From Streptomyces sp. B21-105 (GTDB lineage: Bacteria > Actinomycetota > Actinomycetes > Streptomycetales > Streptomycetaceae): a stretch of 64,000 bases of DNA. The DNA lies in assembly GCF_036898465.1 (NCBI RefSeq), contig NZ_JARUMJ010000001.1, forward strand, positions 2,232,001 to 2,296,000, in the 5' to 3' direction. A program made the position numbers and the translations under genes. Of the stretch, positions 57,512-64,000 are shown in pieces. The stretch's first letter is position 1. Each line of letters starts with the position of its first letter. A model generated the notes under the pieces. That model did not search any database and was not told where the DNA came from. It saw only the letters and a list, made by a program, of their open reading frames with translations.

Positions 57512-59314
57512 GTGGCCGGGCGCATCGAAGACTACGCACTCATCGGAGACATGCAGACCGCCGCACTGGTCTGCCGGGACGGCACAGTCGACTGGCTGTG
57601 CCTGCCCCGCTTCGACTCGCACGCGATCTTCGCAGGTCTGCTCGGCACCGAGGAGCACGGCTTCTGGCGCCTCGGCCCCGCGCACGCCTCCGACGCGCCC
57701 CCGCCACGCGCGGCCCGGCGCACCTACCGGGGCGACTCGCTCATCCTGGAGTCGGAGTGGGACACCCCGCGCGGCACGGTCCGGGTGACCGACTTCATGC
57801 CCCCTCGCGACGGCGCCCCCCAGCTGATCCGGATCGTCGAGGGCGTCTCCGGCCGCGTCCCGATGCGCTCCGCGCTGCGCATGCGGTTCTCCTACGGGCG
57901 GGTCGTGCCGTGGGTGCACAAGCACGAGGGCCGCACGGTGGCCGTCGCGGGCCCCGACTCGGTGTGGTTCGACACCGACTGCGAGACCTACGGCAAGGCG
58001 CTGACGACGTACGCCGACTTCACGGTCGCGCCGGGCGACCGGATCGCGTTCACGATCTCCTGGGAGCCCTCGCACAAGCAGCCGCCGCCGCTCCCCGAGC
58101 CCGAGCAGTCGCTCCAGGCGACCGAGGACTTCTGGCGCGAGTGGGTCGAGCACTGCACGTACCACGGCCCCTATCGGGAGGCCGTGATCCGCTCGCTGAT
58201 CACGCTCAAGGCGCTGACGTACGGGCCGACCGGCGGCATCGTCGCCGCGCCCACCACCTCCCTGCCCGAGGACATCGGCGGCGTCCGCAACTGGGACTAC
58301 CGCTACACCTGGCTGCGCGACGCGGCCATCACGCTGTCCTCGCTGCTGCGCACCGGCTACCGCGAGGAGGCCCGCGCCTGGCGCGAGTGGCTGCTGCGCG
58401 CGGTCGCCGGCGACCCCGAGAACCTGCAGATCATGTACGGCATCGCGGGCGAGCGCGAGCTGGGCGAGGCCGAGCTGGACTGGCTGCCGGGCTACGAGAA
58501 CTCCGCCCCGGTCCGGGTCGGCAACGGCGCCGCGCACCAGCTCCAGCTGGACGTGTACGGCGAAGTCACCGAGGCCCTGCACCTGGGTCACATGACGGGC
58601 CTGGCCCGCAACGACTACGCGTCCCTGCTCCAGCTGAAGCTGATCCGCTACCTCGAGCAGCACTGGGACGAGCCGGACGAGGGCATCTGGGAGGTGCGCG
58701 GCCCGCGCCGCCACTTCGTGCACTCCAAGGTCATGGCCTGGGTCGCCGTCGACCGGACGATCAAGCTGATCGAGTCCGGCGACGCCGACGGTCCGCTGGA
58801 GAAGTGGCGCGAACTGCGCGACGACATCCACCGGGACGTCTGCGAGAAGGGCTACGACAAGGAACGCAACACCTTCACCCAGTCCTACGGCTCCCGGGAG
58901 CTGGACGCGTCGTTGCTGCTCATCCCGCAGATGGGCTTCCTGCCGCCGGACGACAAGCGGGTCATCGGCACCATCGAGGCGATCCAGCGCGAGCTGTCCA
59001 CTCCCGACGGCTTCATCCTGCGCTACCCGACCTCGGGCGGCGACGAGGGCGTCGACGGCCTGCCCGGTGACGAGGGCGCCTTCCTGGCCTGCTCGTTCTG
59101 GATGGCCGACGACCTCGCGATGATCGGCCGCGTCGACGAGGCCCGCAAGCTGTTCGAGAAGCTGCTCTCGCTGCGCAACGACCTCGGTCTGCTCGCCGAG
59201 GAGTGGGACCCGCGCCTGCAGCGCCAGGTGGGCAACTTCCCGCAGGCCTTCAGTCACGTGCCGCTGATCGACACCGCGCTGCGGCTGACGGCGTCGGGGG
59301 CGTACGGCGGCTGA
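57512..59314 (+). CDS. GH15-family glycoside hydrolase (glucoamylase/trehalase-like)
   Basis: 600 residues from GTG 57512 (MAGRIEDYALIGDMQTAAL), with GGAG six bases upstream; a GTG at 57488 is an alternative. The N-terminal beta domain is followed by an (alpha/alpha)6 barrel with GGVRNWDYRYTWLRDAAITL and GDEGAFLACSFWMADDLAM, the GH15 core with its catalytic Glu residues. No signal peptide, so intracellular. Actinobacterial members include trehalases; the substrate (trehalose or maltooligosaccharide) is uncertain. Monocistronic. Confidence 0.88.
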   Translation: MAGRIEDYALIGDMQTAALVCRDGTVDWLCLPRFDSHAIFAGLLGTEEHGFWRLGPAHASDAPPPRAARRTYRGDSLILESEWDTPRGTVRVTDFMPPRDGAPQLIRIVEGVSGRVPMRSALRMRFSYGRVVPWVHKHEGRTVAVAGPDSVWFDTDCETYGKALTTYADFTVAPGDRIAFTISWEPSHKQPPPLPEPEQSLQATEDFWREWVEHCTYHGPYREAVIRSLITLKALTYGPTGGIVAAPTTSLPEDIGGVRNWDYRYTWLRDAAITLSSLLRTGYREEARAWREWLLRAVAGDPENLQIMYGIAGERELGEAELDWLPGYENSAPVRVGNGAAHQLQLDVYGEVTEALHLGHMTGLARNDYASLLQLKLIRYLEQHWDEPDEGIWEVRGPRRHFVHSKVMAWVAVDRTIKLIESGDADGPLEKWRELRDDIHRDVCEKGYDKERNTFTQSYGSRELDASLLLIPQMGFLPPDDKRVIGTIEAIQRELSTPDGFILRYPTSGGDEGVDGLPGDEGAFLACSFWMADDLAMIGRVDEARKLFEKLLSLRNDLGLLAEEWDPRLQRQVGNFPQAFSHVPLIDTALRLTASGAYGG

Positions 59315-59424
59315 ACCCTCCGGTTCGATCGACTGGGGGCGCGGTCCGGCGGCTGAACAGGACCGCCGGACCACGCCCGCCTACGCTGGAAGTCATCTGC
59401 CCCTGCACGGAAGGGGGCGCCCCC

Positions 59425-60807
59425 ATGGCCTCCCCATCGAAGGCGGGCACGGCTCTCGCCGCGCTCCGCGAGGATCTGGTCGGCGACGTGTTCGCCCCGC
59501 ACGACCCGGGCTACGACGACGCCCGGACCGTCTTCAACGCGATGATCGACCGGCGCCCGGCGGTGATCGCCCAGTGCGTCGACGAGGACGACATCGTCCG
59601 GACCGTGCGCTTCGCCCGCGACCTGGATCTGCCGGTCGCGGTGCGCGGCGGCGGGCACAGCGTCGCCGGCATGGCCCTGGGCGACGGCGCCGTGGTGGTG
59701 GACCTGCGGCATCTGCGCGCCGTCGTCGTCGATCCCGCCGCCCGGACGGTACGCGTCGCGGGCGGGGCCACCATGAGCGACCTGGACCGCGCCTGCGAGC
59801 CGCACGGGCTCGCCACGACCGGCGGCCGGGCCTCCACCACCGGCGTCGGCGGCTTCGTCCTCGGCGGCGGCACGGGCTGGCTGGACCGGTGCCACGGGCT
59901 GGCCGTGGACAACCTGCTGAGCGTCGAACTGGTGACCGCCGAGGGCCGGCGGGTCCGGGTGAGCGCCGACGAGCACCCCGACCTCTTCTGGGCCCTGCAC
60001 GGCGGCGGAGGCAACTTCGGCGTGGCCGCCTCGCTCACCCTGAGGCTGCACGAGCTGCCCGAGTTCTCCATCGCGCTGTTGCTGTACCGGCCCGAGTTCG
60101 GCCCCGAGGCCACCCGCACCTACCGGGACGTGATCGCCGCGGGCCCCGACGAGGCGAGCGGCGCGGTGATGTATCTCACCGGCCCGCCCGAGGAGTTCGT
60201 CCCACCGCACCTGGTCGGCTCACTGCTGTGCGGGGTGCTGCTGACGTACGCCGGCGCGGAGGAGGACCTGCGCAAGCTGGCCCAGCCGCTGCTGGCGCTG
60301 CCGCACGAGTCGGAGGTCGTCGGGGCGACGCCCTACGCCGACGTCCAGTGCATGATCGACGATCCGCCCGGCATGCGGAACTACTGGTCCGCGGAGTACC
60401 TGACGGGCGCGCCGGACGACTTCGTGGACGTCTACTGCGGTCTCGGGGAGTCGCTTCCGGTGCCGACGGGCACCCTGCACGCCCTGTTCCCGCAGGGCGG
60501 CGCGATCGCCGCCGGCCCGCACGAGTACCCGGTGCCCTACCGTGACGCGCCCTGGGGCGTGCACCCCTTCGGACTCTGGGAGGACCCGGCGGACGACGCC
60601 CGGTGCGAGCGGTGGGTCCGGGACGTGCGGGCCGGGGCGCAGCCGTGGAGCACGGGCGCGGTCTACCTGAACTTCATCGGCGACGAGGGCGCCGACCGGG
60701 TCGTGGCCGGGGTCGGCGCCGACAACGCCCGCCGCCTCGCGGACGTGAAGCGGCGCTACGACCCGGACAACGTGTTCCGCTTCAACCACAACATCAGGCC
60801 GGCCTGA
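59425..60807 (+). CDS. FAD-binding oxidoreductase, berberine-bridge (BBE) family
   Basis: 460 residues from ATG 59425, with AAGGGGG upstream. The PCMH FAD fold has VRGGGHSVAGMALGDGAVVVDL, whose His would hold FAD by an 8-alpha bond. The second covalent Cys of bicovalent enzymes is absent (TGGRASTTGVGGFVLGGG). The C-terminal BBE motif is RYDPDNVFRFNHNI. Such enzymes oxidise sugars or secondary metabolites. The last 14 bases overlap the convergent LLM gene. Confidence 0.88.
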   Translation: MASPSKAGTALAALREDLVGDVFAPHDPGYDDARTVFNAMIDRRPAVIAQCVDEDDIVRTVRFARDLDLPVAVRGGGHSVAGMALGDGAVVVDLRHLRAVVVDPAARTVRVAGGATMSDLDRACEPHGLATTGGRASTTGVGGFVLGGGTGWLDRCHGLAVDNLLSVELVTAEGRRVRVSADEHPDLFWALHGGGGNFGVAASLTLRLHELPEFSIALLLYRPEFGPEATRTYRDVIAAGPDEASGAVMYLTGPPEEFVPPHLVGSLLCGVLLTYAGAEEDLRKLAQPLLALPHESEVVGATPYADVQCMIDDPPGMRNYWSAEYLTGAPDDFVDVYCGLGESLPVPTGTLHALFPQGGAIAAGPHEYPVPYRDAPWGVHPFGLWEDPADDARCERWVRDVRAGAQPWSTGAVYLNFIGDEGADRVVAGVGADNARRLADVKRRYDPDNVFRFNHNIRPA

Positions 60808-61753
60808 GCGCCGTCAGGGTCCGCTCCCCCGCCGGGTCGCCGTCGGTGGCCGGCACGAGCGCGATCTCGTCGAGGCCCGCCCGCGCGTAGTCGTCGATCC
60901 GGGCGCGGACCGCGTCCAGGTCGCCGACCAGGCCGACGGTGGCCGCGGCGGCCGCCGGCAGGGCACGGGCCAGGGCGGCTCGGTCGGCGCCGGCCGCCGC
61001 GAGCCGCACGGCCTCTCCGAAACCGGCCTCGGCGAACACCTCGCGGTACCCGGGCACGGTGAGATAGCCGGCGATACTGCCCAGGACCTGGGCGAGCGAC
61101 TCGGGTTTCGGGTCGACGGCCGCGGGCAGCCAGGCGGCGAGGGCGGGCCGCGGGCGACCCGCCCGCCCGGCCGCCGCGTCCAGCTTGCCCCGCAGCTCGC
61201 GCACCTGCCCGGGCGAGACGACGTCCAGCAGCATCCGGTCGGCGTGCGCGGCGGCCGTGCCGATCGCGCGGTCGCCGAACGCGGCCACGGTGAGCGGCCC
61301 GCCGGGCGGCGGAAGCCGCCGCCGGAACGGGCTGCCGACCACCACCGGCTCACCGGGCTCGGCGTGCAGCAGGGCCCGGACGGTCTCGGCCGTCTCCTCG
61401 AGCACGGCGGCGGGACGCGTCCGGGGCAGCCCGTGCACACCTTCGACCACCCGCCTGCTTGAGGTGCCCAGCGCCACGCCGACCGGCCGGCCGCCGGTGA
61501 CGGCGGCGACGGACGCGGCGCCCCGGGCGAGGGTGTACGGGTCGCGCACGGACACCGGCACCGGACCCGCCGTCAGCGCCGCCCGTTCGGTGACCCGGCC
61601 GAGGGCGGCGGCCAGCACGAAGGCGTCCCAGGTCGGCCCTTCGCCGGCCCACACCTCCCGGTAGCCGAGCCGGTCGGCGAGCGCCGCCACCCGCAGCGGC
61701 TCGTCGGTCGGGCTGTCGTCCTCACGTGCCACGGCGACCACACTGAAATCCAT
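60794..61753 (-). CDS. LLM-class (F420/FMN) flavin-dependent oxidoreductase
   Basis: 319 residues from ATG 61753. TIM-barrel luciferase-like fold: LADRLGYREVWAGEGPTWDAFVLAAALGRVTERAALTAGP and VGVALGTSSRRVVEGVHG, typical of F420-dependent reductases of the LLM family, common in Streptomyces. Substrate unknown. It faces the BBE-type gene tail to tail with a 14-base overlap. Confidence 0.88.
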   Translation of the reverse strand: MDFSVVAVAREDDSPTDEPLRVAALADRLGYREVWAGEGPTWDAFVLAAALGRVTERAALTAGPVPVSVRDPYTLARGAASVAAVTGGRPVGVALGTSSRRVVEGVHGLPRTRPAAVLEETAETVRALLHAEPGEPVVVGSPFRRRLPPPGGPLTVAAFGDRAIGTAAAHADRMLLDVVSPGQVRELRGKLDAAAGRAGRPRPALAAWLPAAVDPKPESLAQVLGSIAGYLTVPGYREVFAEAGFGEAVRLAAAGADRAALARALPAAAAATVGLVGDLDAVRARIDDYARAGLDEIALVPATDGDPAGERTLTALRPA

Positions 61754-61888
61754 GGCCCGCCGCTACCCGGTCCCGGGCCGTCCAACCGGCCCGCTCACCC
61801 CGGGGGCCGTCCCACCGGCACCGCTCACCCCGTCCGCTGCGGGGCCCGCGGATGTTGCCGGGGCATCCGCGCAGGTAGCGTCCGCTGC

Positions 61889-63532
61889 ATGGACAGCCGC
61901 ACGGACCACAGCTTCGACAGCCGCAGTGCCGGCGTCACCGTGCGGCGCGCGCTGGATCTGCCCGGCCTGCGCGCCGGGCTCCCCGAGATCGTCGCGGGCG
62001 CGGACCGGCTGGACCGCACGGTGCGCTGGGTGCACGCCGGCGAGGTCCCGCACATCGCCTCCCTGCTCAAGGGCGGCGAGCTGCTGCTGACCACCGGCTA
62101 CAGCCTCGGCACCCGCCCGGCCGAGCAGCGGGCGTTCGTGCGCACCCTGGCCGAGCGTGGCATCGCGGCCCTGGTGATCGAGCTGGGCCCGCGCTTCACC
62201 CGGCTGCCGTCGGCCCTGGTGGAGACCGCACGGGCCACCGGCCTCCCCCTCGTCCAGCTGCATCGGGAGGTGGCGTTCGTGACGGTCACGGAGGAGATCC
62301 ACACCGAGATCGTCAACGGCCATCACGCGCTGCTCCAACGTGCCGAGGAAGTGCACCGGCGCTGTACGCAGGCCCTGCTCGGCGGCGGCGGGATCCCTCA
62401 GGTGCTGGGCGTCCTGGCGGACTTCGGCGACAACCCGGTGTTCCTGGAGACGCCCGACGGGCAGCTGCTGTACGCGGCCGGCGAGGGGCCGCAGGGAGCG
62501 GATCCGCTCCAGGTGTGGGAGGGGTTGCGCGGCCCGCACAAGGACGCGCCGCCGCCCGCGGGCTCGGTACTCGTGGACGTGCCCGGGGGCGGGCCGGGGG
62601 CGGGTTCGGTACGCGCCCGGCTCGTGCTGCTGCCCGTGCGCGCCCCTCTCGCACCGGTGCACCGGATCGCCGCCGACCGGGCGGCCGGGATCCTGGCCGT
62701 GGTGCTGATGCAGGCCCGCCAGGAGGAGGAGCTCGCCGCGCGCGGCCGGGGCGACTTCCTGACCGACCTCGCCGAGGGCCGCGTCGCCGCTCAGGACGCT
62801 CCGGCGCAGGCGCGCGTCCTCGGGTTCCGGCCGGGCGCCGGCCCGCTGCTCCCGGTCGTCATGCGGCTGGGCGACGGGATCTCGCCGGGCGCGGGCTGGG
62901 CGGTGCTGGCCCGGGCGGTCGCCGAGGAGCTGGCGTCGGTGGGCGTGCCGGTGCTGCTGGGCGTGCGGCCGGTGGAGGGGCGGGTGCCGGTGCTGGTGGG
63001 CCTGCGCGCGGAGCGGGAGCGGCCGACGGTGGCGGACCGGGTCGCTGCGGCGCTGCGGGCGGGCGTGGAACGGGCCGGGATGCAGCGGCCGGGTGCGCAG
63101 CCGCCCGTGGTCGTCGTCGGGGTGGCGGGCGACTGGGCCGCCGCGTCGGCGGGACTGCGGCACGCGGCCGAGACGGCGACGGCCGCGCAGGGTCTGCCGG
63201 ACCGGCCCTGGTACGACGCCCGCCGCCTGGACATCGACCTGCTGCTGTGGCGGCTGCGCGGCCACCCGGACCTCGCGGCCTTCGTCGACCGCGCGATCGG
63301 CCCGGTCCGCGACCACGACCGCCGTTCCAAGCCTTCGCTGCTGCCGACCCTGGAGACCTACCTGGCCCATGCCGGACGCAAGGCGGAGACGGCCCGCGAG
63401 CTGCATCTGAACCGCCAGACGCTCTACAACCGCCTCGCCCGCATCGGCGAGCTGCTCGGCACCGATCTGGACGACCCGCAGACGGTCCTGGCGTTGAGCC
63501 TGGCCCTTCGGGCGCGCAGACACCTGCCCTGA
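61889..63532 (+). CDS. PucR-family transcriptional regulator
   Basis: 547 residues from ATG 61889. N-terminal PucR sensor domain (LDLPGLRAGLPEIVAGADRLDRTVRWVHAGEV), then a GAF-like GGDEF-type central part, then the C-terminal helix-turn-helix LAHAGRKAETARELHLNRQTLYNRLARIGELLG. PucR-type regulators control purine or amino-acid catabolism. The adjacent divergent LLM gene (135 bases between starts) may be its target. Confidence 0.92.
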   Translation: MDSRTDHSFDSRSAGVTVRRALDLPGLRAGLPEIVAGADRLDRTVRWVHAGEVPHIASLLKGGELLLTTGYSLGTRPAEQRAFVRTLAERGIAALVIELGPRFTRLPSALVETARATGLPLVQLHREVAFVTVTEEIHTEIVNGHHALLQRAEEVHRRCTQALLGGGGIPQVLGVLADFGDNPVFLETPDGQLLYAAGEGPQGADPLQVWEGLRGPHKDAPPPAGSVLVDVPGGGPGAGSVRARLVLLPVRAPLAPVHRIAADRAAGILAVVLMQARQEEELAARGRGDFLTDLAEGRVAAQDAPAQARVLGFRPGAGPLLPVVMRLGDGISPGAGWAVLARAVAEELASVGVPVLLGVRPVEGRVPVLVGLRAERERPTVADRVAAALRAGVERAGMQRPGAQPPVVVVGVAGDWAAASAGLRHAAETATAAQGLPDRPWYDARRLDIDLLLWRLRGHPDLAAFVDRAIGPVRDHDRRSKPSLLPTLETYLAHAGRKAETARELHLNRQTLYNRLARIGELLGTDLDDPQTVLALSLALRARRHLP

Positions 63533-63600
63533 CAGCCCGCGGGTGACGGTGACGGGTTACCGGTGACCGGTGGCCGGTGGCCGGTGACGGGTGGTCCGTG

Positions 63601-64000
63601 TCAGATCATGGGCCGGGGCTGCGTCAACTCGTCGTAGACGCTGAGGACCTGGGCGACCGTCTCGTCCTCGGTGGGCCAGGTGGCGGTCTGCCGGGTGCCG
63701 AGGTCCCGCAGCCGCTCGCACCGGCCGGGATCGTCGAGCAGGCGTACGACGGCGGCGGAGAAGGCGTCGGCGTCGCCGGCGGGCACCAGTTCGGCCGCGT
63801 CTCCGACGAGTTCGCGGACCCCGCCGGCCAGCGCCGCGACGAGCGGCACGCGCGCGTGGAGGGCCTCCTGCGCCAGGACCGACCGTGACTCCCCGCCGCC
63901 GGGCAGGAGCGCGAGGTCGGCGGCGGCGAGCAGCTCGCTCACGTCCTCCCGCCGGCCGAGCAGGCGGACCGGCAGTTCCTCGTCCTCGATGCGGCGCTGG
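63601..64000 (-). CDS. Glycosyltransferase family 4, C-terminal part (cut by window edge)
   Basis: The frame runs off the right edge (first full codon at 63999), giving about 132 residues to the stop at 63601. PVRLLGRREDVSELLAAADLALLPGGGESRS followed by VLAQEALHARVPLVAALAGG is the GT4 C-terminal nucleotide-sugar domain, with the conserved Glu of EAL. A retaining glycosyltransferase; donor and acceptor are not visible. Confidence 0.85.
   Translation of the reverse strand, partial: QRRIEDEELPVRLLGRREDVSELLAAADLALLPGGGESRSVLAQEALHARVPLVAALAGGVRELVGDAAELVPAGDADAFSAAVVRLLDDPGRCERLRDLGTRQTATWPTEDETVAQVLSVYDELTQPRPMI

Overview
The window is one contiguous piece of a high-GC actinobacterial chromosome, almost certainly Streptomyces or a close relative. 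The evidence is very strong GC bias at third codon positions, frequent GTG starts, many GTGA and ATGA stop/start overlaps, twin secreted S1 proteases of streptogrisin type, a SepF-like protein, actinobacterial SOS boxes (GAAC-N4-GTTC), and the gene order aroH-tyrA-cmk-plsC-der and parA-RHH-scpA-scpB-pseudouridine synthase beside ald and pyrG, which is the order I know from Streptomyces chromosomes. I saw no rRNA, tRNA, CRISPR array, intact insertion sequence or prophage.

Layout. 1-4405: the end of a DUF4331 secreted protein, a membrane-anchored TPR protein and a NicO/RcnA-type metal permease with a very His-rich loop. This is a compact cassette that looks like an uncharacterised metal-handling module. 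4466-14252: a mixed block with a membrane Ser/Thr kinase, SGNH esterase, AAA ATPase, DUF72 protein, GntR regulator, double-GNAT acetyltransferase, DUF402 protein, SAM methyltransferase, a 44-residue small protein, a secreted lipase and a divergent MarR/cupin pair. 14371-19052: an SOS mutagenesis cassette, dnaE2 translationally coupled to a Y-family polymerase-like protein that appears to lack its catalytic carboxylates, behind one good and one degenerate LexA box. 19186-21324: a scarred segment with a recombinase-like fragment, a padR/SnoaL pair with twin palindromic operators, and a membrane protein missing its N-terminal half. 21454-24017: two paralogous secreted serine proteases. 24568-32882: a DUF5685 protein with an extraordinary Cys-rich tail, a SepF-like protein, acyl-CoA dehydrogenase, MFS exporter, membrane glycosyltransferase, PAP2 phosphatase and an I78-type inhibitor.

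33271-37184: a WYL regulator, a secreted Rpf-like/LysM cell-wall lytic protein and two Streptomyces-type hypothetical genes. 37346-41911 (minus strand): der, plsC-like, cmk, tyrA and aroH-type chorismate mutase, joining aromatic amino acid, CMP and phospholipid synthesis to ribosome assembly. 42100-43862: a small exported protein, a cytochrome b561-like membrane protein and a Rieske lipoprotein, a plausible undescribed electron-transfer module. 43900-45668: an NrtR-like NUDIX regulator coupled to an ADP-ribosylglycohydrolase under a 41-bp near-palindrome. 45815-50803: an orphan ParA operon carrying the condensin kleisins ScpA and ScpB. 51163-57042: alanine dehydrogenase, an AfsR-like NTPase/TPR protein without a DNA-binding domain, an ADP-ribose-type NUDIX hydrolase and CTP synthase. 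57512-64000: a GH15 hydrolase, a BBE-type flavoprotein, an LLM flavin monooxygenase, a PucR regulator and the end of a GT4 glycosyltransferase cut by the window edge.

Tandem repeats are unusually common. There are clean minisatellites with 6, 8, 9, 15, 21 and 22 bp units, several inside coding sequence. Starts were chosen by ribosome-binding site, overlap and family length. Functions rest on motif recognition from reading the sequence; no database search was run.
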